A DNA stretch of 46,374 nucleotides from an uncultured Prevotellaceae bacterium (GCA_900320245.1 ONRP01000027.1:1-46374); one strand, 5' to 3'. Shown: positions 17,221-26,814, counted from the stretch's first letter. Numbers and translations: made by a program. The notes: generated from the sequence alone by a model not told the origin.

Positions 17221-20200
17221 ATGACATTTCAAATGAAAACTAATAGTTTTTTTCATTTATTTTTCCTAATGCTCTGTGTGGTATTCGGCAATTCTGTAAT
17301 GAAAGCCTATGACTTCGAGGTAGATGGAATCTATTATAGAATCGTCGGAAATGATGCCCAAGTGACTTCTAAAAGTGATTTTCCTGACATATATAGCGAT
17401 TATAGTGGCGATATTTCGATTCCTGAGTCAGTTACTTTCAATGGCAGAATGTATGCGGTCACTTCTATCGGGGGTGGTGCGTTTTATAATTGCGGAAATT
17501 TATACAGTGTCACAATTCCAAGTTCAGTAGTCTCAATCGGCAACTCAGCGTTCTTGGATTGTGTTAATTTGGCGAACATCGTTATTCCGAACTCCGTGAT
17601 ATCTGTTGATAATTCTGCGTTCGGTGGTACCGCTTGGTTTGAAAATCAACCTGATGGACTAGTATACGCAGGACTCGTTGCTTATAAATATAAAGGAGTT
17701 ATGCAATATGGAACCGAAATCACAATAAGAGATGGTACAACCAGTATTACGAATGCTGCATTTCATAATTGCAACGGGCTTACTAATGTATTTATACCAA
17801 ATACGGTTATCTCCATTGGTTATAATGCGTTCAAGGGCTGTAGCGGGCTGACTAGCGTGACAATCCCCAACTCCGTTAAATCAATAGGTGAATCTGCCTT
17901 TGAAGGTTGCTCTTCCATGAAACTGCTGAATTTCAATGCTGTTGCATGTGCGGATTTTTATTCACCACATACCCCTTTTAAGAATCTAAATATATCGACA
18001 GTTATCATAGGAAATGAAGTTCAAAGAATTCCTTCATATTTTGTTTCAAACTTAAAAGAATTGACAAGTGTAACCATACCTATTGGGGTTACAAGTGTTG
18101 GTAAAGGAGCGTTTGCTGGTTGTACATCACTAGTAGAATTGAATTTCAATGCGGCTTCATGTGAGGATTTTAATTCTTCGGATAATCCATTTGCAAATAC
18201 TGTAATATCCTCTATTACTATAAATGACGAGGTCGAAAGAATTCCTGCGTTTTTTGGGTGGGGTTTGTCCACGCTGAGAACAGTGACTATTGGGAATGCG
18301 GTAAAGACGATTGGTGCATCTGCCTTTAAATCATGCGTTGGTTTATCTAGTATCACCATTCCGAATTCGGTCACAGCTATGGGATCTCAAGCATTTTATA
18401 ATTGCAACGGGCTAGAATTTGTATTTAGTTGTGCGGATGTTCCTCCTGTCATGGAATCCAGCGATTGCTTTAATTGCTACAATACCGCAACGCTCTATGT
18501 GCCTTATGAAGTGCTAGGCACCTATAAGAACACCTATTATTGGAACAATTTTTATAAGATTCTTGGAGTTAATGCTGACGGCAATGTCCTCGTTTCGGAT
18601 ATTACCTTGAACGAGACCGAAAAGGACCTTATTGTCAATCAAACCTATAAACTGATAGCGACAATCACTCCTGATGTAGCTACAAATCAAACCGTGAGTT
18701 GGTCTTCAAGCAATCCCTCTATCGCTACGGTTGATAGCGAGGGCCTTGTGACGGCCATCGCAGTTGGTACTGCGACCATCACCGCCACAACGACAGATGG
18801 CACGAATTTAAGTGCTTCATGCGATGTGACGGTAAGTATTATCCCTGTGACGTCAGTCCAATTAAACAAGACCAGTTTAACGCTTGACATCGGTGATGTG
18901 GACACCTACCAGCTGACTGCAACAGTCACGCCCAGCAATGCCACCTATAAGACATTGGCATGGACCTCCAGCAATCCTGCTGTTGCCACAGTGTCAGATA
19001 ATGGACTTGTCTCCCTCGTTGCTCCGGGAACTGCAACAATTACTGCCACGACGACCGACGGCACCAACTTGAGCGCATCCTGCCAGGTAAAAGTGGTGAA
19101 ACGGATTAAGAGCATTACACTGAATGAAAGCAGCCTTTCGCTTACGCTTCCCGAAACGGCACAATTGACGGCGACGATTACGCCGAGTGATGCTGTGAAT
19201 CAAGTGCTGAATTGGACTAGCAGCAATACGTCGGTAGCTACGGTGGACTCCATTGGATTTATCACTTCAAAAGGTGTAGGCACAACTACAATTAAAGCAA
19301 CCACGACCGATGGGAGCAATTTGAGTGCGTCTTGCACGGTGACAGTGAATAAACAGTATGTTACATCCATATCGTTAAATGAGAGCAGCATGGTGATGCA
19401 TATCGGAGACACATTCCAACTGATTGCTGATGTCCAGCCCGAAAATGCATCCAATCCCACGTTAAATTGGAGTTCGGGCAACACCTCTGTCGCTAGGGTG
19501 GATAATACCGGTTTGGTGACTGCTGTTGCCGGTGGTACGACTTATATCAAAGCCTCTGCCACTGACGGTAGTTACATCTATGCGAACTGCCTGGTTCAAG
19601 TCTTGCCTGATTACTATCTCACGCTTGACACTTTGTCGCATATCAGAGGAGAGTCGGCTCGGGTTGAGGATATGCAAGTGTCGCTGATTAACAAGAACCT
19701 GATTTCGGGCATCCAGTTTGATGTGTCGTTACCCGATGATGTCGAGTTTAATCTCGTTGACGGAATGCCTGATGTTACACTGGATGATGCCAGGGCCACC
19801 CGCAGTCACAGCATTGCTACCAGTCAGTTGAGCAATGGCAAATACAGGGTACTGGTCACCTCTTCCACTTCAAAGGACTTGAAAGGTCATGATGGTGTGC
19901 TGGTTCATATGAATCTGTTATTGCCTCAGATGCACAACACGGGAAATGCGTATGTCAACATCTCGAACATCATCGCATCGGAGGCTGATGAAACAGGGCA
20001 TACGTTGAATAACACCTCAGCACCGGTCCGCTTCTATTACATTGTTGGTGACGCTGATGCCAATGCTGTCGTTGATATTGCGGACCATACCGCCACTGCC
20101 AGCAAAATCTTAGGCAGATCACCGTCGCCATTCTACTATGATGCAGCCAATGTGGATGGCAATTCTTCTCTAAATGTGGTCGATTTGGTTGGCATTACCA

Positions 20201-20868
20201 ATATTGCCCTTGAAATCAGGCCGATAACAGTGCAACAAGCACCAGCGGTTGGCTTTGTGGAAAACCGATTGTTCTGCGATAAACTGAAGTTGAATGCCAA
20301 TAACGAGGCCGAAATCAAGGTCGGCATGGATTGCGCCTTTGACTTTGCAGGTTTCCAGATGGATGTGACGATGCCGCAAGGCTTGGCCCTCGTGGATGCC
20401 ACGCTGGGAGAGAAGGCTTCAAAACTTGGTCTTGTGACCGAAGTACTGCCAGATGGCAGAATCCGCATTTTAGGTACCTCGTTCTCTGATGCCGAAGTTG
20501 ATGGTGCCTGCCCCCAACTGTTAACCTTGAAGGTAAAAGCAGAGAGGAACTATGTATCAGGCTCTCAGATTGAATTCTCGGATATTCTGTTTGCTCAACG
20601 CGACTTGACATCACACTGCTTTGATGGTTTGAATGTTGAATATGTTGAGCAGAGTTCAGTCTATGAGTTGATGAATGAAGCCAGGATCTACATTGAGGAC
20701 GGAAACATCATAGTGGATACTCCTGTTGCTGGAACCGTGCAGATTATTGCTGTTGACGGCCGTATGGTTGAATACCAAGCCCAGGTAGGCCACAATGTGT
20801 ATGCGGTAGGCACTGGCGGCATCTACGTTGTCAACTTTAACGGAAAAACTATTAAAGTAAGATTGTAA
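17221..20868 (+). CDS. Large surface protein: BspA-like LRR, BIG2 repeats, dockerin-like and sorting domains
   Basis: A 1215-residue exported protein. The signal peptide is at about 5-29 (start could also be the Met at 17233). BspA/LRR_5-type leucine-rich repeats run from 75 to 445 (SVTIPSSVVSIGNSAF and similar). Four bacterial Ig-like BIG2 domains cover about 455-795, each with the W(S/T)SxNxxVAxV pattern and a TATTTDGTNLSASC-like end. A cohesin-like beta domain spans about 798-935, a dockerin-like segment 943-998 (GDADANAVVDIAD and NVDGNSSLNVVDL), and a second cohesin-like domain 1015-1140. Residues 1150-1215 resemble a T9SS-type C-terminal sorting domain. Likely roles are adhesion or glycan/host-protein binding. 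The 5' third is clearly more AT-rich than the 3' part. Confidence 0.8.
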   Translation: MTFQMKTNSFFHLFFLMLCVVFGNSVMKAYDFEVDGIYYRIVGNDAQVTSKSDFPDIYSDYSGDISIPESVTFNGRMYAVTSIGGGAFYNCGNLYSVTIPSSVVSIGNSAFLDCVNLANIVIPNSVISVDNSAFGGTAWFENQPDGLVYAGLVAYKYKGVMQYGTEITIRDGTTSITNAAFHNCNGLTNVFIPNTVISIGYNAFKGCSGLTSVTIPNSVKSIGESAFEGCSSMKLLNFNAVACADFYSPHTPFKNLNISTVIIGNEVQRIPSYFVSNLKELTSVTIPIGVTSVGKGAFAGCTSLVELNFNAASCEDFNSSDNPFANTVISSITINDEVERIPAFFGWGLSTLRTVTIGNAVKTIGASAFKSCVGLSSITIPNSVTAMGSQAFYNCNGLEFVFSCADVPPVMESSDCFNCYNTATLYVPYEVLGTYKNTYYWNNFYKILGVNADGNVLVSDITLNETEKDLIVNQTYKLIATITPDVATNQTVSWSSSNPSIATVDSEGLVTAIAVGTATITATTTDGTNLSASCDVTVSIIPVTSVQLNKTSLTLDIGDVDTYQLTATVTPSNATYKTLAWTSSNPAVATVSDNGLVSLVAPGTATITATTTDGTNLSASCQVKVVKRIKSITLNESSLSLTLPETAQLTATITPSDAVNQVLNWTSSNTSVATVDSIGFITSKGVGTTTIKATTTDGSNLSASCTVTVNKQYVTSISLNESSMVMHIGDTFQLIADVQPENASNPTLNWSSGNTSVARVDNTGLVTAVAGGTTYIKASATDGSYIYANCLVQVLPDYYLTLDTLSHIRGESARVEDMQVSLINKNLISGIQFDVSLPDDVEFNLVDGMPDVTLDDARATRSHSIATSQLSNGKYRVLVTSSTSKDLKGHDGVLVHMNLLLPQMHNTGNAYVNISNIIASEADETGHTLNNTSAPVRFYYIVGDADANAVVDIADHTATASKILGRSPSPFYYDAANVDGNSSLNVVDLVGITNIALEIRPITVQQAPAVGFVENRLFCDKLKLNANNEAEIKVGMDCAFDFAGFQMDVTMPQGLALVDATLGEKASKLGLVTEVLPDGRIRILGTSFSDAEVDGACPQLLTLKVKAERNYVSGSQIEFSDILFAQRDLTSHCFDGLNVEYVEQSSVYELMNEARIYIEDGNIIVDTPVAGTVQIIAVDGRMVEYQAQVGHNVYAVGTGGIYVVNFNGKTIKVRL

Positions 20869-20871
20869 ACT

Positions 20872-22275
20872 ATGAAACATACGATAATATCATTCTCGTT
20901 AATCGTTTTGGTTGCTCTCACCTCTGCAGCAAGAGACCGACTTTATATTGAAGACTTTAACATCGCGGCTGGCGAGACTCTGCAGGTATCCGTTTTATTG
21001 CTCAACGACACGGCCTACAGCGGCTTACAGACAGACTTGTATCTGCCAGCAGGCTTATCGCTGGATATGGAAGATGACGAGTATATCATCGACTTGACTT
21101 CACGCAAAGACAATTCCCATACAGTTGCTTCCCGCCAATTGAGTGATGGGGCAATCAGAATTTATGTGTCTTCATTGAGTGCCAAAGAGTTTAAAGGGAA
21201 TAGTGGTCCCATCATGACTTTAAGCATAACTGCAGCAAGTGATTTTGAGGGGCAGGCCATCATTGAATTGAAGAACAGCATCTGTGCCGAATCCATTGGA
21301 ACTAGGCACGTTCTGGATGATGAGGTTTGTACCGTTAATCCTGGATTTACGCCGTCCCAAGTGGGCGATGTAAACGGCAATGGAGCCGTGGATATTAGTG
21401 ATGTAACAGCATTGATAGGCTACCTGTTGAGCGGCGACGGAAGCAACATCATCCCAGGCAATGCCGACATCAACAACAATGGAAGCGTTGATATCAGCGA
21501 CGTCACCGCTCTCATCAGTTATCTGCTAAATGGAAGTTGGCCTGAGCCGCCTGTTCAAGAAGAGACTTATACTGTGAATGGTGTATCGTTTACGATGGTG
21601 CCCGTTAAGGGTGGTACGTTTACGATGGGTGCAACCTCAGAGCAGGTTGATGATGCCTTGGAATGGGAATACCCTGCACATCAGGTAACCTTGTCGGACT
21701 ATTCTATCGGTCAAACCGAGGTGACACAAGCGCTGTGGGTAGCAGTCATGGGTAACAATCCGAGCCTATCCACGACAGCCCCGAACCGTCCGGTTGAACG
21801 CGTGACTTGGGAAGACTGCCAGGAATTTATCGCTGCTCTTAATAGCATAACAGGCAAAAATTTCCGCTTGCCAACAGAGGCAGAATGGGAATATGCGGCC
21901 CGTGGCGGCAACATGAGTCAAGGGTTCAAGTTTGCTGGAAGCAATGAAATCGAAGAGGTGGCTTGGTATATGAATAACAGTTATGCTGTTGGTGGGAGCA
22001 GCCCTGATTACGGGACTCATATTGTCGGCACAAAAAAGGCCAATGAATTAGGCATCTATGATATGAGCGGCAATGTTTGGGAGTGGTGCCAGGATTATTT
22101 CGGCAACTACAATAGTGAGCCCCAAACCAACCCTACTGGGCCGGAAACAGGCACCAACAGGATACGTCGTGGAGGCGGGTGGGACTTAGAAGTGGAATCC
22201 TGCCGCATATCGCACCGTAGCAACCGTGCACCCACCTATAAATACAATAACCAAGGTCTACGACTCGCCCTGTAG
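20872..22275 (+). CDS. Secreted cohesin-like/dockerin/SUMF1 (formylglycine-generating-enzyme-like) protein
   Basis: A 467-residue protein starting 3 bases after the LRR protein stop, hence co-transcribed. It has a signal peptide at 1-20, a cohesin-like beta domain at about 22-155, a type I dockerin at 164-222 with two Ca-binding loops (DVNGNGAVDISD and DINNNGSVDISD), then a SUMF1/FGE-sulfatase domain at about 235-467 (VKGGTFTMGA, FRLPTEAEWEYAARGG, MSGNVWEWCQD, IRRGGGWDLE). Only one Cys (CRISHRSNRAP) is present where true formylglycine-generating enzymes use two, so sulfatase activation is doubtful. A structural or C-type-lectin-like use is more likely. The beta domain is homologous in style to those of the upstream protein. 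Confidence 0.8.
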   Translation: MKHTIISFSLIVLVALTSAARDRLYIEDFNIAAGETLQVSVLLLNDTAYSGLQTDLYLPAGLSLDMEDDEYIIDLTSRKDNSHTVASRQLSDGAIRIYVSSLSAKEFKGNSGPIMTLSITAASDFEGQAIIELKNSICAESIGTRHVLDDEVCTVNPGFTPSQVGDVNGNGAVDISDVTALIGYLLSGDGSNIIPGNADINNNGSVDISDVTALISYLLNGSWPEPPVQEETYTVNGVSFTMVPVKGGTFTMGATSEQVDDALEWEYPAHQVTLSDYSIGQTEVTQALWVAVMGNNPSLSTTAPNRPVERVTWEDCQEFIAALNSITGKNFRLPTEAEWEYAARGGNMSQGFKFAGSNEIEEVAWYMNNSYAVGGSSPDYGTHIVGTKKANELGIYDMSGNVWEWCQDYFGNYNSEPQTNPTGPETGTNRIRRGGGWDLEVESCRISHRSNRAPTYKYNNQGLRLAL

Positions 22276-22329
22276 TGGACATCAGCATCGTGTGGTGCCT
22301 TCGCCCCTTTGGCGCTAGGGCACTGAACA

Positions 22330-22379
22330 TAACCTAAGACGGAGAGACGCAAGGTTTTGCGTCTCTCCGTCTTAGGTTA
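22330..22379. repeat. Perfect 23-bp inverted repeat with 4-base loop, GAGACGCAA family copy 2
   Basis: Arms 22330-22352 and 22357-22379 are exact complements around the loop GGTT. The core GGAGAGACGCAA relates it to the hairpin after ackA. There is no T-run directly after it, so it is better called a REP-like palindrome than a canonical terminator, although it follows the SUMF1 gene. The rest of the 341-base gap before the next gene holds only the promoter at 22478-22509. Confidence 0.85.
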
Positions 22380-22477
22380 CGGCATCATACGATACATGGC
22401 TTCCCATGTTGCTGCATGGGGCTTCGATGTCAAAACGATGACATTTTGCGTTTTTATATCACATTTGCGGTAAATTA

Positions 22478-22509
22478 TTTGTTTTTTCGGCAACAAGTGT
22501 ATATCTTTG
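22478..22509 (+). promoter_or_regulatory. Full-consensus promoter of the first BACON-dockerin gene
   Basis: TTTG (22478-22481), 20 bases, then TATCTTTG (22502-22509): a textbook Bacteroidota -33/-7 pair. It predicts a leader of about 100 bases. Confidence 0.75.
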
Positions 22510-22616
22510 TGGTCTGTTGAATACTCTATGAGACTTCGCCAAGTTGTGAAGCCTCTTTTCGCCATTTCAATATGGCAATTAGTTGATATTGTCTAATATT
22601 TTAATTTAAGGAACCT

Positions 22617-24458
22617 ATGAACAAATTTAAACTTTTAGCAGCCGCTGCACTCATCGTGACGGCAACCAACGCGCAAGTCAAGCGCTCGGACATGAGCCCT
22701 GCTCCACCACGTCCCACCCTGCAATCCATCAAGCCCGAAGCCAAGATGCAAGAGATGCAGATGCGCACCCCTGGAGCACCCGTTGTCAAAGCCCCTGAGC
22801 GGTCTGATAACGTCAATGTGTGGTATCGCCGACCCGCCGGTGCTTTCACCAGTAGCATGATATTAGAAGATGGCGCTTTGGCCGGTTTTTTATATTCGCC
22901 CTATCTGACCGTTAAGCCCTATAGTGACTACACCTTTCTGGGCTTTGCCGAAGGAGTGAGCGACAATGCCCGGTATTATTGGGATGTCCAATATTGGGAT
23001 TTTGATACCGATGAACAAGTATGGACTACTGTAGAGGGCAAAAACCTCACCTGGCATTGGGGTTATGAATCAGTCGAAGTGCCCACATTCCGTGTGGAGG
23101 ACAACGATGCATCCTACTATTGGCACCTGTGCGGCTATGAGAGGACTTCAAGCCATCCGGTTATTTACGAAGAACATAAAGCCTACCTGCTCTCTGTGCC
23201 CGGGTCGATTGAGGAGTTATGGGGCTATGACCTCCTCAAGTCAAGTAAGACATTCACCGGTCGTGGCATCAACACCGAAGGCGTAGCCTATCCCATGACT
23301 TTCTATAGTGGAGCAATTCCTTACGGACAGAACGAGAAAGGCTATTGGTTCGGCAAAAACGGCGGTTTCCCATCGGTATTAGGCCCCACCTACCACATTG
23401 ACGGCATTGCCCAAGCCTTTGAAAAGCCAGAGCATCCCTACCTGCTCAAGCAGGTGGTTATGGATTGCGGCATTCTTGACGTGGTTGGGGATGTCGACAT
23501 GTACTGCAAGATCTACAAGATTGACGAGATTCCTGCCTACGCTGATGATGATTATGTTACCCTACCCGACGAACCCGGTGAACTCATTGCCAAGGGGCGT
23601 GCGCACCTGACACCAACGACCTATGAGGAAACAAGCGGCCTGGTATCCTTCTCCCTCTTTGGCGAGGAAGATGGTCTGGAAATTGATATCACTCCTTCCA
23701 TCGATTGTGCCATCCTCGTTACTATTGAAGGCTACAACTTTCCCGAAATGGAGTACTTGACCGACTTCACTGCAATGATTGCCAGCAATTACTACGATGA
23801 CGAGGGATTTGGCGAACTGGCTTACCTCAAGGTCGGTGTCCCCGACGAGGAGGGCAATGTGGACCACTATGAATGGAGAGGACTCAACAACTTCTTCTCG
23901 AGCGGGACCATGAAGACGGGATTATCCATTTTCCTGACCACCGAGTTACCTTACTTGGTATTCAACTACACCGACGAGGATGGCGAGTACACCTTCCCCA
24001 ATGAGGGTGGCGTGATGGAGAAGCAATTCGGCGACCACACCTGCCGCAGCATCGAGTTCTGGTCATGGGTTCCCAGCGAAGACGGTGGGTGGGAGATGAC
24101 CTGCAAGGGTGAAGAAATTCCCGATTGGCTCACCATCGAACTTGAAGACCAGATTAAAGAAGGCGAATTCTCGGGCTTAGTGAATGCCGTGGTAACCGCC
24201 GAGCCCCTGCCAGCACATATAAATTGCCGCGAGGCCACCGTGCGCTTTGAGTTTCCCGGCGCCTACATCGACTATAAGTTCATGCAGGGAACTGGTATTT
24301 TCCCACCTCTACCCCCTGGTTTTGACTACAACGAGGATGGTGAGATCAACCTCGCCGATATTAACTGCCTGATTGACCTCATCCTGACAGGTCATTACGA
24401 TTTAGGAATCCCCGAACTTAATGCACTCATCGACTACCTCCTGAGTAATGGCGAGTAG
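22617..24458 (+). CDS. Secreted BACON-like/dockerin protein, paralogue A
   Basis: A 613-residue exported protein of unknown function. A signal peptide ends near residue 20 (ALIVTATNAQ). A long region follows with no recognised catalytic motif but with blocks shared with the convergent neighbour: the MRTPGAP pro-region, YRRPAGAF, GYWFGKN, GIAQAFEKP, LKQVVMDCGILDV and TMKTGLSIF. Around 510-565 a BACON-like module contains DWLTIELEDQ, REATVRFEFPGAYIDYKF and a closing MQG. The C-terminus (568-613) is a degenerate dockerin with one clear Ca loop, DYNEDGEINLADI. It is probably cell-surface or secreted and mucin- or glycan-associated, by inference from BACON biology. Confidence 0.7.
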   Translation: MNKFKLLAAAALIVTATNAQVKRSDMSPAPPRPTLQSIKPEAKMQEMQMRTPGAPVVKAPERSDNVNVWYRRPAGAFTSSMILEDGALAGFLYSPYLTVKPYSDYTFLGFAEGVSDNARYYWDVQYWDFDTDEQVWTTVEGKNLTWHWGYESVEVPTFRVEDNDASYYWHLCGYERTSSHPVIYEEHKAYLLSVPGSIEELWGYDLLKSSKTFTGRGINTEGVAYPMTFYSGAIPYGQNEKGYWFGKNGGFPSVLGPTYHIDGIAQAFEKPEHPYLLKQVVMDCGILDVVGDVDMYCKIYKIDEIPAYADDDYVTLPDEPGELIAKGRAHLTPTTYEETSGLVSFSLFGEEDGLEIDITPSIDCAILVTIEGYNFPEMEYLTDFTAMIASNYYDDEGFGELAYLKVGVPDEEGNVDHYEWRGLNNFFSSGTMKTGLSIFLTTELPYLVFNYTDEDGEYTFPNEGGVMEKQFGDHTCRSIEFWSWVPSEDGGWEMTCKGEEIPDWLTIELEDQIKEGEFSGLVNAVVTAEPLPAHINCREATVRFEFPGAYIDYKFMQGTGIFPPLPPGFDYNEDGEINLADINCLIDLILTGHYDLGIPELNALIDYLLSNGE

Positions 24459-24515
24459 CCGTATTAAACACATCACAAATGATATTGTATGCCCGAAAAC
24501 AAATAAAATGACAAT

Positions 24516-24546
24516 ATGGGGGTGTGTCAGACTGACACACCCCCAT
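24516..24546. terminator. Bidirectional hairpin between convergent paralogues
   Basis: Arms 24516-24530 and 24532-24546 are perfect 15-base complements (ATGGGGGTGTGTCAG and its complement); in practice the stem closes on a short CAGACTG loop. It lies between two convergent genes. The flanking T-richness is modest. The remainder of the 235-base gap shows only a weaker GAAGCCA/TGGCTTC inverted pair. Confidence 0.7.
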
Positions 24547-24693
24547 GCTTTATTAGTTGAATTCGTTGTAATTGAGCGCGGAAGCCAAAAATCCGCTCAA
24601 TTGGCTTCGCCGAGCAAAAGGTTCGCGTGATTCGTAGTTTAAAAGACCGCGGATGCTTCTGTAAACTTTAAACTCTTAGCCGCGAGCATATGG

Positions 24694-26493
24694 TCACCAG
24701 TTGCCGGTGAGCACTCTGCCAATCAGGGCCGTCACATCGTTGATGTCAATGTTGCCGTCTCCTTCCTCAATGTTGCAGTCGGCTGCGGTGGCGTCATACT
24801 CGACATTCTTGCCCAGAACGACATCAATCAACAAGGTCACGTCGTTGATGTCGACCTCACCATTGCCGTCCACATCGCCACGCAGTTTCTCACCCTGCTT
24901 GAAGGTGTAGTCGATGTAGGCTCCCGGAATGCTGAAACGCAAAGTAACCTCGCGGTAAGTCGTGCCGGCGGGCAAGGCGTCGGCATTAATCCTGACATTG
25001 ACAAAATCAACATTGTTCTGAATAATAAGGTGTAACCAAATGGGTACATAACCGCCTTCGGCTTTGGCCACCGACCACACATCAGCGCTGTAGGGAGAAG
25101 AAGAGATGAGACGGAGGCTCCTCTCTTGAGGGGTGTCATCACTATACTGTTGCTGCATCAAGCCGCCACTGGCCGGGAAGGTGTACACTCCCGGGTTGAG
25201 ACTGTTGTAGAAACCGATGTAGGGCTGGTCAATAACCATAAAGATCGAAAAGCCCGTCTTCATGGTTAAGTTGCCATCGTCTCCATAGAAGAAGTTGTTC
25301 AGGCCGAGCCATTTATACTCACCAGGGACGTCCTCTTCGCTCTCATAATAGTTAGTTTTGATGTAAGCCAACTCGCCGTAACCCTCATCGACCTGATCGT
25401 CTGTGCTGACGAGAGCCGAGAAATCAGCCAGGTTAGACATCCACGCTGAGTTATAGCCTTCGATAACAATCAGGATGGCATCATCGATTACGGGTGTGAT
25501 GGTCTGAATCCCGTTCACATCATAGAGAGTGAAAGTAATCAGACTATTATTGGTTGAACTGGCATCGAGGTTAGCGATTCCGGTGGCAATCTGCTCTCCG
25601 ATTTGGTCATCAAGAGTGACAGGCTTCTCCTCATCATAGGCGGGGATTCCGTTCAACTTATACACTTTGCAAGTCAGTTGGACTGGTCCGGCCACATTCA
25701 ATTCAGTAACCCCGAGCGCCACATTCTTTAATATATAAGGAGCGGTCGGTTTCTCAAAGGCTTGAGCGATACCATTAATACGGCCTGCGTTCTTGCCAAA
25801 CCAGTAGCCATAGCCATTGTCGCCATAAGGGTCAGCACCAGAATAATAGGTTAATGGATATGTATAATCACCCCAGCGTCCACCCCAGCAGATGGTCTTG
25901 CTGGAAACAAGTAACTCACAATTCTCATTCCCTTCCAAACAACCATAGTTCAGGGCACTTAAAACATTGGCGAAATCTTTATTATGAGTATCAGAATCGG
26001 TATTACCCATATAATAAACATGGGTTGAATCGGCATCCTTGACATTCAATACCGGTACATAATATTTATTGGCTTCGATTGAGGCTTCATAACGGACTGT
26101 AAAATCTCGTCCGTTCCCAAAGGTGACAGTATCTGCAGAGGAATTAAACCAAGTGTAAGTCGCATTAGGGCTGACGCCATCACCAACCGACTTGAAGGTG
26201 TAATAAGTGTATGGTTTGCAAACCAAATACGGATTAGTAGTCAAATAATAATAAGTGGGAGCGTCTGTGTCGTAACCAAGAGTAGCATAAAACGCGCCAG
26301 CAGGGCGAATGTAGTAGGGCTTAGCATCCCTATTAGCGTTGAGACGGGGTTGTGCGGGCATGCCAGGAGTGCCCATCTTCATCTCCTTCATCTGTGCCAC
26401 CGGCATCTGTGCCAAGGAGGACTGTTTCAGTTGTGCGCCGGCGCCCATCGTGATAAGCAGCGCGGCGGCAAGAAATAACATTTTTTTCATCAT
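24694..26493 (-). CDS. Secreted BACON-like/dockerin protein, paralogue B
   Basis: A 599-residue protein homologous to, and convergent with, the gene at 22617. A signal peptide ends at about residue 20 (LLITMGAGAQ; start at 26493 or the next Met at 26490). It shares MGTPGMPAQPR, IRPAGAFYA, GYWFGKNAGRINGIAQAFEKP (in two blocks), TMKTGFSIF and the BACON-like IWLHLIIQNN with REVTLRFSIPGAYIDYTF and KQG. The C-terminal dockerin is complete here (DVDGNGEVDINDV and GDGNIDINDV, about residues 538-598), unlike the degenerate one in paralogue A. No enzyme motif is seen. Promoter TATCTTTG lies about 110 bases upstream. Confidence 0.7.
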   Translation of the reverse strand: MMKKMLFLAAALLITMGAGAQLKQSSLAQMPVAQMKEMKMGTPGMPAQPRLNANRDAKPYYIRPAGAFYATLGYDTDAPTYYYLTTNPYLVCKPYTYYTFKSVGDGVSPNATYTWFNSSADTVTFGNGRDFTVRYEASIEANKYYVPVLNVKDADSTHVYYMGNTDSDTHNKDFANVLSALNYGCLEGNENCELLVSSKTICWGGRWGDYTYPLTYYSGADPYGDNGYGYWFGKNAGRINGIAQAFEKPTAPYILKNVALGVTELNVAGPVQLTCKVYKLNGIPAYDEEKPVTLDDQIGEQIATGIANLDASSTNNSLITFTLYDVNGIQTITPVIDDAILIVIEGYNSAWMSNLADFSALVSTDDQVDEGYGELAYIKTNYYESEEDVPGEYKWLGLNNFFYGDDGNLTMKTGFSIFMVIDQPYIGFYNSLNPGVYTFPASGGLMQQQYSDDTPQERSLRLISSSPYSADVWSVAKAEGGYVPIWLHLIIQNNVDFVNVRINADALPAGTTYREVTLRFSIPGAYIDYTFKQGEKLRGDVDGNGEVDINDVTLLIDVVLGKNVEYDATAADCNIEEGDGNIDINDVTALIGRVLTGNW

Positions 26494-26601
26494 GTTTAAG
26501 AATTAGAGGTGAACGATATAAATATACAATTAGTTCATTAACTTTATGGCATCCAGTCGTTTGACCACTACAAGCCCTCCTAAAGGGCACCATATACACT
26601 A

Positions 26602-26609
26602 CAAAGATA
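26602..26609 (-). promoter_or_regulatory. Promoter of BACON-dockerin paralogue B
   Basis: Minus-strand TATCTTTG, identical to the -7 element of paralogue A and at a similar distance from the start codon. No -33 TTTG at standard spacing. Confidence 0.6.
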
Positions 26610-26782
26610 ATGCTTTTTCTCAAAAATCGTGTTTATATTGTAAATGGCACTTCTGTCATTAAGTTCAGATGCATCAATTGTTTATTATTTCAAAAAACGG
26701 TTAACTGAAAAGTATTATGTGCCTTTGACCATCAATCTAAGTGGTACTCACACTCGGAAAAGCAAAGAAAAAAAAGTTTTTC

Positions 26783-26814
26783 TTTGGCTTTTCGCTCGTT
26801 TAATCGTACCTTTG
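26783..26814 (+). promoter_or_regulatory. Full-consensus promoter of pheS
   Basis: TTTG (26783-26786), 20 bases, TACCTTTG (26807-26814). It ends 24 bases before the ATG at 26839 and rules out the upstream in-frame start at 26644. Confidence 0.75.

Noticed and set aside
22377-22565. 62-codon minus-strand frame in the gap before the first BACON-dockerin gene
   Set aside because: It overlaps the promoter of that gene and has no start context or similarity.
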